This document shows positions 1 to 6,785 of a stretch of DNA of 64,000 bases, in pieces. Origin of the DNA: UBA3069 sp050633465. GTDB taxonomy: Bacteria; Pseudomonadota; Alphaproteobacteria; Rhodobacterales; Rhodobacteraceae. Below the pieces are notes generated by a model. The model was given only the letters and a program-made list of their open reading frames with translations. It was not told where the DNA came from and searched no databases. The stretch spans positions 372,001 to 436,000 of the forward strand of contig JBOEGO010000002.1 in assembly GCA_050633465.1 (NCBI GenBank), in the 5' to 3' direction. Position 1 is the first letter of the stretch, and every line of letters begins with the position of its first letter. The translations under genes and the position numbers were made by a program.

Positions 1-388
1 TGGAAACACCCGCTTCCTGCGCCAGCTTCTTACTGGTGATCTTGTCGCCCATCGCCTCGATTGCCGATGCGGGCGGGCCGATGAATGCCACGCCAGCGGC
101 TTCCAATGCTTCGGCGAACAGCTTGTTTTCAGACAGGAAACCGTAACCGGGATGCACCGCCTCGGCGCCGGTCTGCTTGATCGCATCCATGATCTTGTCG
201 ATCACAATATAGGACTGGTTCGCTTGCGGCGGGCCGATATGCACCGCCTCGTCGGCCATCTGCACATGCAGCGCGTTTTTGTCAGCATCCGAATAAACCG
301 CAACAGTCTTGATACCCATCTTCTGGGCCGATTTGATAACGCGGCAGGCGATCTCGCCCCGGTTCGCAATCAGGATCTTTTTGAACAT
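1..388 (-). CDS. pccA: Propionyl-CoA carboxylase biotin-carboxylase (alpha) subunit, N-terminal part
   Basis: Only the first 129 codons lie in the window; the gene runs off the left edge. The start MFKKILIANRGEIACRVIKS, followed by HPGYGFLSEN and IGPPASAIEAMGDK, is the N-terminal (pre-ATP-grasp) region of biotin carboxylases. With pccB (3634-5166) on the same strand it would form the biotin-dependent enzyme converting propionyl-CoA to (S)-methylmalonyl-CoA, which feeds propionate and ethylmalonyl-CoA pathway carbon into succinyl-CoA. The ATG at 388 follows a GAACGGGGC-like leader. The pccA/pccB assignment over a methylcrotonyl- or acetyl-CoA carboxylase rests on the pccB and pccR neighbours. 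Confidence 0.93.
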   Translation of the reverse strand, partial: MFKKILIANRGEIACRVIKSAQKMGIKTVAVYSDADKNALHVQMADEAVHIGPPQANQSYIVIDKIMDAIKQTGAEAVHPGYGFLSENKLFAEALEAAGVAFIGPPASAIEAMGDKITSKKLAQEAGVS

Positions 389-544
389 TCTCCGTCCCTT
401 CAGGTTCTTTGCCCGGCGGTGGCCCGCCGGGTCTTGGCTATGGTCATAACGTGAAAAAGACCGCCACAGCCATTGGCCGCAGCAGTCCCTGTTTCGATCT
501 TGAAATGGCTGAACCGCGTGGTCAGACCACGCGGAAATGACGCA

Positions 545-748
545 TCAACAGCGCGTCGGGTATTGCTTGCAATAGGCGACATTGGCGGCCGCACCGACCA
601 GCGCACCGGCGGCAATGTTGCCGTCCAGCACCACGGCTGTGGCCGCGCCTGCGCCTGCGCCCAATACGCCCTGCTCGGCGAATGAATCGCCACAGGCCGA
701 CAATCCGCCCGCCGCCAATACTGCAATGATTGTGGTTTTGATCCGCAT
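545..748 (-). CDS. Small lipoprotein, glycine-zipper-like
   Basis: 67 residues. It begins MRIKTTIIAVLAAGGLSAC, a lipoprotein signal with lipobox LSAC and acceptor Cys19. The mature part is a short Gly/Ala-rich stretch (GVLGAGAGAATAVVLDG, then GAALVGAAANVAY-like) of glycine-zipper type, ending CKQYPTRC, with two cysteines that could form a disulfide. This suggests an envelope lipoprotein of unknown role. The ATG at 748 is preferred over an upstream in-frame ATG because it gives a clean signal peptide; a GGGAAAAACC leader precedes it. It sits between a minus-strand terminator (900-940) and pccA. Confidence 0.75.
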   Translation of the reverse strand: MRIKTTIIAVLAAGGLSACGDSFAEQGVLGAGAGAATAVVLDGNIAAGALVGAAANVAYCKQYPTRC

Positions 749-1103
749 GGTTTTTCCCTCATCTGCCCGGTTGTTCCGGTTGTTCCGGCTGTCCCAGAAC
801 AACCCTTAACCACGACAAAAGGTTCCGCAACCCCCAGGGGGCGCAACGCCGCAACATCGGCAAACCCTTGCCGATAAACGAAAAAACCACGGATGATCGA
901 AAAAACGGGCGGCGAACCCAGGGGAAGGTCCAGCCGCCCGATAGGGGAAGGGTAACGGATCGGATGAACCATCCCGACGCGGGCAGCCCGCGCCATCGTT
1001 ACTGATCCATCACTGCCCGCAACCCGCCCGCAGGCCAAGCGACGTGCGCCCGAACAGCGGTTTTGGGCGGCGGACCGCCCAATCACGGGTTGCACGGGCA
1101 AAA
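749..1103. other. 355-bp intergenic stretch without a convincing gene
   Basis: No plausible protein-coding frame: the long minus-strand frame here has no recognisable product and atypical composition. The stretch holds two hairpins. One is a minus-strand terminator at 900-940. The other is TTGGGCGG-CGGA-CCGCCCAA (1063-1082), an 8-bp perfect stem with a 4-nt loop just downstream of the gene ending at 1104. The rest, next to the lipoprotein gene, presumably contains a promoter for the lipoprotein and pccA. Confidence 0.6.
900..940 (-). terminator. Rho-independent terminator, minus strand
   Basis: CGGGCGGC (906-913) pairs perfectly with GCCGCCCG (933-940). Read on the minus strand, the stem is followed by six T residues (complement of the A-run 900-905). 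It would stop transcripts from the small-gene cluster before they reach the lipoprotein and pccA. Confidence 0.65.
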
Positions 1104-1502
1104 TCATGCCGATTTCCCCATATACGAGCCGTCGAATGCCTCGGGAAAACTGGCGCGCGCGATCTTCTCGTTGATCACCAGCAGCGCCTCGTAACTGGCG
1201 GGGTCAAACGGGTCCTCGGCGGCCACCACCTCGCGGCCAAACAGCCAGTTCAAACGCCCGGCATCCAGATTGCCGCGCTCGAACGGATGCGGGCCGAAAT
1301 TTTCCCACAGCGCCGCCATGAACCACAGATCGGCGCGCTTGTCGGGGGCGCGGCGGTCGCGATACCGCTCGCGCAGGGCCAGCGGCGTGATCCCCTTGGG
1401 ATTGTAGCGCCGGATGACGAATTGAAAATCAGTGCCGGGCAAACGCCCGGGAAAACCGCGATGCTTCAGCATGGCGCCCCCATTCTGGCCGAAACGGCGC
1501 AT
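1104..1502 (-). CDS. Conserved hypothetical protein of the pcc locus
   Basis: About 132 residues if the ATG at 1502 (leader GGACGGGC) is used. An ATG at 1472 with a GGGGGCG leader is an equally possible start (122 residues). The protein is hydrophilic and rich in Arg and aromatic residues (FVIRRYNPKG, LRERYRDRRAPDKRADLWFM, NWLFGREVV), with no signal peptide, membrane segment or cofactor motif I recognise. It sits on the strand and in the gene order of the pccB-pccA cluster, so co-expression with propionyl-CoA carboxylase is plausible. No function assigned. Confidence 0.65.
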   Translation of the reverse strand: MRRFGQNGGAMLKHRGFPGRLPGTDFQFVIRRYNPKGITPLALRERYRDRRAPDKRADLWFMAALWENFGPHPFERGNLDAGRLNWLFGREVVAAEDPFDPASYEALLVINEKIARASFPEAFDGSYMGKSA

Positions 1503-1658
1503 ATGCCCGTCCGGCGGATAGTAACCTTTTGATATAAAGGGGAATATTCCCGTTGCACCGCCGCCAATGGCTGGCGCAAACCGGGCGCGCACCTGCCCCG
1601 CGTTGCGGGCATCAGGGCGGGGGTCGGAACGGGCGCGAACGCCCGCCCCGCTGAAATC

Positions 1659-1802
1659 TTACTTGTATTTTCCGGTATAGACCGGCTCGACCGAAATCGG
1701 CTCGGGCTGGACCACAACGTATTCTTCTTCTGCTGGCTGCGAACAAGCTGCCGCAACGGCAACCAGGCCAAGCGCCATGACGAGTTTGATGCTCTTGGAC
1801 AT
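1659..1802 (-). CDS. Very small lipoprotein (47 aa)
   Basis: The sequence begins MSKSIKLVMALGLVAVAAAC: a short signal peptide with lipobox AAAC and acceptor Cys20. The mature part is only 27 residues, Pro/Glu/Val-rich (EEEYVVVQPEPISVEP), ending in a basic tail (GKYK). The start at 1802 is set by an AGGAG leader 7-8 nt upstream (GACAGGAGACATTT). The upstream extension of the frame lacks signal-peptide character. It is likely anchored to a membrane; its role is unknown. Confidence 0.75.
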   Translation of the reverse strand: MSKSIKLVMALGLVAVAAACSQPAEEEYVVVQPEPISVEPVYTGKYK

Positions 1803-2016
1803 AAATGTCTCCTGTCTCTTGTTAACGGCAGGTTCGGGTATTCCTCCCCTTCCTGCCACGGGTTTGCGGTCGCAACCGAAACGGCGCAACCATGGCCAAA
1901 TATACCAGAACCCTCGGGCGAAATATATGCGGGCCACGCGCAATCGCGGCGCTGTGGCGGCAAAGCCTCAAATCCCGCCCCGTGGCAGGAACGCCCCGCA
2001 ACATATTGTGTATCCA

Positions 2017-2412
2017 TCAAAAAGCCTCCCAGATGCAGGAGCCGTTTTCAACGCGGTAAGCCTCGAAAAACTGCACAACATCAGGGTCGTTGGCCCCGAA
2101 TTCCAGCTCGGCAGACGAAAGCGAGATCACGATTTGCTGCACCGCCTCGCCTGCATCCACCAGCATCGGCAGGGCAAACATGGCGCATAGATGCCCGAAA
2201 TCGCCCTCGACAGCGGTGAAATCCACGCCATCGGCCAGCGCAGGGGCAACGAACCGGAACCGCGCCCAGCGCGCGCCGGTGTCCTGCTCTTCGATGAACA
2301 GATCGAACAGGCGCACATCGGCCCCCGATGGCACCTGAACCGCATCGGCCCCCGCGCCCGCCTGCGCCATCAATCCCCACAGCATCAGGGCCACTGCCAT
2401 CAATTTGCGCAT
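2017..2412 (-). CDS. Secreted hypothetical protein, DUF6497-like
   Basis: 131 residues starting MRKLMAVALMLWGLMAQAGA, a typical cleavable signal peptide, so the product is periplasmic. The mature part has a conserved-looking core (RLFDLFIEEQDTGARWARFR, AVEGDFGHLCAMFALP, VQQIVISLSSAELEFG, ENGSCIWEAF) with two Cys that could form a disulfide. From memory this matches a Rhodobacterales family catalogued as DUF6497, sometimes mislabelled acetolactate synthase; I could not verify this. Its ATG overlaps the stop of the preceding gene (ATGA at 2412), indicating translational coupling to the membrane protein 2412-3176. Confidence 0.75.
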   Translation of the reverse strand: MRKLMAVALMLWGLMAQAGAGADAVQVPSGADVRLFDLFIEEQDTGARWARFRFVAPALADGVDFTAVEGDFGHLCAMFALPMLVDAGEAVQQIVISLSSAELEFGANDPDVVQFFEAYRVENGSCIWEAF

Positions 2413-3176
2413 CACAGCCCCTCTCGCGGGGTGCATTCCCCCGCATCATCCACATCAAAGGCGCGCGAATCCGCAAACCGCCCCACTGCGCCCGCCGTGG
2501 GCGGGGCGACCATGCGCACCACCACGCCGCCAGCGGCATCGTCGATCATTCCGGCCAACACCGCGCTGGCGGGCAGGTCGCCATCCAGAATGTCGCGCAT
2601 CAGATGGCTGCACAATCCGCGTGCCGCGCTGCGGTCCTCGATCGGGGCCGCCAGCCCCGCCACCGGCGCAACGGTCAGCGCAACGGCATCCGCAGGCACC
2701 AAGGCCTTGTTGCTCAATCCGCGAAATTCCCAGGCGGCAAACGCCCCGCCCAGCGCCGGATAAATCACCTCGCGGCTGTCCTCGACACAGGCACCGTCGC
2801 GCACCGCAACCGGCAAGGGCGCAGGCAAAAACCGCGTCCCACCGTTCTGTTCCACATTCAGCGACACACGATACACATCGCCCCGCGTCACGCCTTCGGG
2901 CGCATCGGGCATCCGCTCCAGAACACCCCCGCAAAACGCCCGCATTAGTTCGGCTATGTTGCCATTGACTGCGCGCTGCACATTTTTCGGCGCAACCACG
3001 CCCGAAACCCGCCACTGACCGCCATTTTGCATCCAGCGCGCCTCTTTCAACAGCCAAGTGCCACTCATCGCCGCAAACGGCACGCCCGCATCGCGCGTTT
3101 CCACCACGCGCCAGGCTCCAAACCCGACCGCCGCCGCCACAACAACCGCCGAAATGATCCAACCGCCCCGCGTCAT
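2412..3176 (-). CDS. Membrane-anchored hypothetical protein of the pcc locus
   Basis: 254 residues with one N-terminal hydrophobic segment (residues about 6-22, WIISAVVVAAAVGFGAW). This is most likely an uncleaved anchor with the rest periplasmic. The body contains ALDAKW-like tryptophan-rich stretches (SGTWLLKEARWMQNGGQWRV) and paired cysteines, but no catalytic motif I recognise. It overlaps both neighbours by 4 nt (ATGA at 3173-3176 and 2412), so it is translated in a coupled set with the genes at 3173-3550 and 2017-2412. It probably works with the secreted protein downstream. Function unknown. Confidence 0.75.
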   Translation of the reverse strand: MTRGGWIISAVVVAAAVGFGAWRVVETRDAGVPFAAMSGTWLLKEARWMQNGGQWRVSGVVAPKNVQRAVNGNIAELMRAFCGGVLERMPDAPEGVTRGDVYRVSLNVEQNGGTRFLPAPLPVAVRDGACVEDSREVIYPALGGAFAAWEFRGLSNKALVPADAVALTVAPVAGLAAPIEDRSAARGLCSHLMRDILDGDLPASAVLAGMIDDAAGGVVVRMVAPPTAGAVGRFADSRAFDVDDAGECTPREGL

Positions 3177-3550
3177 GCCATCACGTCCTTAACCGCAGCC
3201 CAACGGGCCCAACGCGCGCGGCGCATAGGGCAATCCATCACCCCGGCCACGGCCTCCTCTGCCGCAGCGCGGTCAAACCGCCCCGCCACCGCGCCACCCG
3301 CCGTCACGCGCAAACCCGCGCCATCACGCACCACCTCGACCACAGGGGCGAACCCGCGCAAATCCCGCAACGCCCGCCACATGTCCTGACGCAACTGACG
3401 CGCCAACCGCGCCCGCCCCATCACCGGCAATTCCCGCACCACTGCAAAATCAAACCGCGCCGGCCACAACCGCGACAAAACATAGCGGTCCGCACAGCAT
3501 TCCTCATGCCACGCGCGCCCCCGACGCCCTGTTTTGCGATAACCGGCCAT
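3173..3550 (-). CDS. Small basic hypothetical protein of the pcc locus
   Basis: 125 residues, very Arg-rich and predicted cytoplasmic (MAGYRKTGRRGRAWHEECCA, then RARLARQLRQDMWRALRDLR). It has a Cys-Cys pair near residue 18 and no known domain that I can see. It starts 84 nt downstream of the pccB stop on the same strand and overlaps the next gene by ATGA. It probably heads the coupled three-gene unit. It could be a nucleic-acid-binding or assembly factor from its charge, but that is only a guess. Confidence 0.7.
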   Translation of the reverse strand: MAGYRKTGRRGRAWHEECCADRYVLSRLWPARFDFAVVRELPVMGRARLARQLRQDMWRALRDLRGFAPVVEVVRDGAGLRVTAGGAVAGRFDRAAAEEAVAGVMDCPMRRARWARWAAVKDVMA

Positions 3551-3633
3551 GCCCCGCCCCGACTTCGTTGTTGCGTAAATACTCTACGAGGGGCCGGGGA
3601 TGTAACACCCCCGACGCCACCCCGACAACACCC

Positions 3634-5166
3634 CTACAAAGGAATATTATCGTGCTTTTTCCACGGGTTGGTTAGCTTCTTATTGCGCAACGAAGCAAAA
3701 GCACGCCCCACCCGCTTGCGCGTCGAACGCGGCTGGATCACCTCGTCGATAAACCCGCGCTCGGCCGCCACAAACGGATTGGCAAACCGCGCCTCGTAAT
3801 CCGCCGCATGCTGGGCAATCTTTTCGACATCCCCCAGATCGGCACGGTGGATAATCTCGGTCGCACCCTTGGCCCCCATCACCGCAATCTCGGCCGTGGG
3901 CCAGGCATAGTTGAAATCGCCGCGCAAATGCTTGGAGGCCATCACGTCATATGCGCCCCCATAGGCCTTGCGCGTGATCACAGTCACCTTGGGCACAGTG
4001 GCCTCGCCATAAGCAAACAACAGCTTGGCACCATGCTTGATCACGCCACCATATTCCTGCCCCGTGCCGGGCAAAAACCCGGGCACATCGACCAAGGTCA
4101 GGATCGGGATTTCAAAGGCATCGCAGAACCGCACAAACCGCGCCGCCTTGCGGCTGGAATCAATATCCAGACAGCCCGCCAAAACCATCGGCTGGTTCGC
4201 CACCACGCCCACGGTCTGACCCTCCAGACGAATGAAACCGGTGATGATGTTCTTGGCAAAATCTTCCTGAATTTCGTAAAAATCCGCCTCATCCGCGATC
4301 TTCAGGATCAACTCCTTCATATCATAAGGCGTGTTGGCATTGTCAGGGATCAGCGTGTCCAGACTGGTTTCGACCCGCCCCGGTTCATCAAAGAACGGGC
4401 GCACGGGGGCCTTATCACGGTTGTTCAACGGCAGGAAATCAACCAGCCGACGCACCTCGGCCATGGCCTCCACATCATTTTCAAACGCACCATCCGCCAC
4501 GGATGATTTGCGCGTGTGCGTCGATGCACCGCCCAATTCCTCGGCGGTCACCACCTCGTTGGTCACCGTTTTCACCACATCGGGGCCGGTCACGAACATA
4601 TATGACGAATCCCTTACCATAAAGATAAAGTCGGTCATCGCAGGGCTGTAGACCGCGCCGCCCGCGCATGGCCCCATGATCACTGAAATCTGCGGAACCA
4701 CACCCGACGCCATGATGTTGCGCTGGAACACCTCGGCGTAACCGGCCAATGACGCCACACCCTCTTGAATCCGCGCCCCGCCGGAATCATTCAACCCGAT
4801 CACAGGCGCGCCATTCTGAATCGCCATATCCATGATCTTGCAAATCTTTTGCGCATGGGTTTCCGACAAAGACCCGCCAAACACCGTGAAATCCTGGCTG
4901 AACACATAAACCATCCGGCCATTGATGGTGCCCCAGCCGGTGACAACACCGTCACCATAGGGGCGCGATTTTTCCATCCCGAAATCGGTGCAACGATGCG
5001 CGACGAACATGTCGAACTCTTCGAAACTGTCCTCGTCCAGCAACAGCTCGATCCGCTCGCGTGCGGTCAGCTTGCCCTTGGCGTGCTGCGCATCAATGCG
5101 CTTTTGCCCGCCGCCTTCGCGTGCCGCCTCGCGGCGCTCTGCCAATTCTCCAAGGATATCTTTCAT
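3634..5166 (-). CDS. pccB: Propionyl-CoA carboxylase carboxyltransferase (beta) subunit
   Basis: 510 residues, the normal family length, starting MKDILGELAERREAAREGGG. It transfers the carboxyl group from carboxybiotin on PccA to propionyl-CoA. Both carboxyltransferase half-domains are present: GGARIQEGVASLAGYAEVF and MGPCAGGAVYSPAMTDF in the N-half, and VDVPGFLPGTGQE with KAYGGAYDVMASKHLRGDFN in the C-half, where the paired Gly residues form the oxyanion holes. The ATG at 5166 is chosen because the upstream 36 codons of the frame lie in the regulatory region and lack homology. A GCAAA-rich palindrome about 62-79 nt upstream and pccR nearby point to acyl-CoA-responsive control. Confidence 0.97.
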   Translation of the reverse strand: MKDILGELAERREAAREGGGQKRIDAQHAKGKLTARERIELLLDEDSFEEFDMFVAHRCTDFGMEKSRPYGDGVVTGWGTINGRMVYVFSQDFTVFGGSLSETHAQKICKIMDMAIQNGAPVIGLNDSGGARIQEGVASLAGYAEVFQRNIMASGVVPQISVIMGPCAGGAVYSPAMTDFIFMVRDSSYMFVTGPDVVKTVTNEVVTAEELGGASTHTRKSSVADGAFENDVEAMAEVRRLVDFLPLNNRDKAPVRPFFDEPGRVETSLDTLIPDNANTPYDMKELILKIADEADFYEIQEDFAKNIITGFIRLEGQTVGVVANQPMVLAGCLDIDSSRKAARFVRFCDAFEIPILTLVDVPGFLPGTGQEYGGVIKHGAKLLFAYGEATVPKVTVITRKAYGGAYDVMASKHLRGDFNYAWPTAEIAVMGAKGATEIIHRADLGDVEKIAQHAADYEARFANPFVAAERGFIDEVIQPRSTRKRVGRAFASLRNKKLTNPWKKHDNIPL

Positions 5167-5227
5167 CACACTTCCCCATCTGTTTCTCAAACCTATAGGC
5201 ACTTCCGCTGACCACTCAAAGCAGAAT

Positions 5228-5245
5228 CCCGCAAATTTGCAAATT
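5228..5245. promoter_or_regulatory. Putative PccR operator upstream of pccB
   Basis: AATTTGCAAATT (5234-5245) is a perfect 12-bp palindrome around the core TTTGCAAA. It overlaps CCGCAAATTT (5229-5238), a 10-mer also found in the pccR palindrome at 6738-6747. TTTGCAAA half-sites are known for the PccR/ScfR regulator of Rhodobacter sphaeroides at pccB and pccR. Further degenerate GCAAA copies follow at 5251-5284. The site lies between divergent pccB and the MFS gene and could affect both. Confidence 0.7.
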
Positions 5246-5346
5246 GTTGGCAAGCAAACCCTCGCGAAATGCAAAATAGCAAACTCCGCTAGGTTTCACA
5301 GCATAGCATCTGGACAGCCCCCGTGCTCCGCCCTACTCATTCACAC

Positions 5347-6564
5347 ATGAACGAATTCCCCCCGTCCCGCTATCTGGACAACAAAACCCCGCCCCATATC
5401 TCCACCCTGATCCTGCTTGCCGGGATTTCGGCGCTGGCCATGAATATATTCCTGCCATCCCTGCCGGGCATGGCCGAACATTTCGACACCGAATACCGGC
5501 TGATGCAGCTGTCGGTCGCCATTTATCTGGGTATGAATGCGGTGCTGCAAATCCTGATCGGGCCGGTTTCGGATAAATACGGGCGCCGCCGCGTGGTGCT
5601 GATTTCGCTTGTCATATTCCTGCTGGCCACAATTGGCTGCCTGCTCGCGACCAGTGCCGCCATGTTTCTGTTTTTCCGCATGATGCAGGCCTCGGTCGCG
5701 GTGGCCATGGTGCTGTCCCGCGCCGTGGTGCGCGACATCACAACACAGGACCGCGCCGCCTCGATGATCGGCTATGTCACCATGGGCATGGCCGTGGTGC
5801 CAATGATCGGCCCCGCCATCGGCGGCTATCTGGAATCCGCATTCGGATGGAAGGCCTCCTTCCTCATGCTCTTTGCCGCCGGCCTGTTCGTTCTGTTCAT
5901 CGCCTGGCGCGACATGGGTGAAACCAAACCACCCTCCGATATCTCGCTGGCGGACCAGTTTCGCGAATACCCTGAACTGCTGACCGCGCCGCGTTTCTGG
6001 GGCTACTGCCTTGCCTCCGCCTTTGGCTCGGGCGCATTCTTTGCCTATCTTGGTGGCGCGCCCTATGTCGGCTCTGTGGTCTTTTCCCTCCCCCCCGATC
6101 AATTGGGGCTGTTTTTCGCCGCTCCCTCGCTTGGCTATTTCCTCGGCAACTGGATCACGGGTGCCTATTCATCGCGCATAGGTGTTAACAAAATGGTGCT
6201 GGTGGGTGCGTCGCTCTGTGCCTTTGGCATGGCCCTGTCGCTGCTGATGTCCCTGACCGATCATTCCTCGCCCTATGCCTTCTTCGGCTTCATGTCCTTT
6301 GTCGGGCTTGGCAATGGCATGACCATTTCCAACGCCACAGCGGGCATGTTGTCTGTGCGCCCGAAACTGGCGGGCACGGCATCGGGGCTGGGTTCGGCCA
6401 TCATGATCGGCGGCGGCGCGGGGCTGTCGGCACTGGCCGGGGCGCTGCTGGTGCCGGGGCGCGGCGAATACCCGCTGATCTGGATCATGCTCATCACCTC
6501 ATTGCTGTCGATCGCCTCCATCCTGTTTGTGATCCGTCGCGAAAAACGGCTCGGCCTTGCCTGA
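5347..6564 (+). CDS. Bcr/CflA-family MFS drug/metabolite exporter
   Basis: 405 residues with 12 predicted membrane helices. The first is LILLAGISALAMNIFLPSLP, the typical opening of Bcr/CflA transporters. The MFS loop motif appears as IGPVSDKYGRRRVVL after helix 2. These inner-membrane proton antiporters export drugs or small metabolites; the substrate cannot be read from sequence. The ATG at 5347 is preferred over one 24 nt upstream because the family starts at this point; no strong Shine-Dalgarno sequence is visible. It is transcribed divergently from pccB, separated by 180 bp holding the PccR-like site, so it might respond to short-chain acyl-CoA status. Confidence 0.9.
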   Translation: MNEFPPSRYLDNKTPPHISTLILLAGISALAMNIFLPSLPGMAEHFDTEYRLMQLSVAIYLGMNAVLQILIGPVSDKYGRRRVVLISLVIFLLATIGCLLATSAAMFLFFRMMQASVAVAMVLSRAVVRDITTQDRAASMIGYVTMGMAVVPMIGPAIGGYLESAFGWKASFLMLFAAGLFVLFIAWRDMGETKPPSDISLADQFREYPELLTAPRFWGYCLASAFGSGAFFAYLGGAPYVGSVVFSLPPDQLGLFFAAPSLGYFLGNWITGAYSSRIGVNKMVLVGASLCAFGMALSLLMSLTDHSSPYAFFGFMSFVGLGNGMTISNATAGMLSVRPKLAGTASGLGSAIMIGGGAGLSALAGALLVPGRGEYPLIWIMLITSLLSIASILFVIRREKRLGLA

Positions 6565-6637
6565 TCAAAACCGGGCCTGAACCTGCCAAAAACCTGCTCA
6601 ACGCAGGGGCAGTGCGCTTTCACAGATTTACCCCCCT

Positions 6638-6671
6638 TGAATCATATGATTCATACGATTCGGTTAACCGA
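6638..6671. promoter_or_regulatory. Two adjacent palindromes between the MFS gene and pccR
   Basis: TGAATCATATGATTCA (6638-6653) is a perfect 16-bp palindrome. TCGGTTAACCGA (6660-6671) is a perfect 12-bp palindrome. A second ATCATATG copy follows at 6671-6678. They lie 115-148 nt upstream of pccR in an AT-rich stretch, differ from the GCAAA motif, and may be operators for another regulator. They are not followed by T-runs, so termination is unlikely. Confidence 0.45.
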
Positions 6672-6729
6672 TCATATGTTTTTGTCGCGGCCGCGCCCGA
6701 ATGCCCCCTTTGCACCTGCTAACCCCACC

Positions 6730-6755
6730 TTGCAAATCCGCAAATTTTTGCGGAT
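6730..6755. promoter_or_regulatory. Putative PccR autoregulatory operator
   Basis: ATCCGCAAA-TT-TTTGCGGAT (6736-6755) is a perfect 20-bp inverted repeat, preceded by TTGCAAAT (6730-6737). It shares CCGCAAATTT with the site upstream of pccB. It ends 30 nt before the pccR ATG, a position suited to autoregulation, which is known for PccR. Confidence 0.72.
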
Positions 6756-6785
6756 GATAGCGGCGCAAACTGTCAGGAGTCCCCG

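Noticed and set aside
400..1107. 235-codon minus-strand open frame
   Set aside because: Composition is unlike neighbouring proteins, it overlaps a well-supported lipoprotein gene in another frame and a terminator, and no motif is seen.
5341..6102. 253-codon minus-strand frame opposite the MFS gene
   Set aside because: His/Gly-rich antisense artefact of a high-GC transporter gene.
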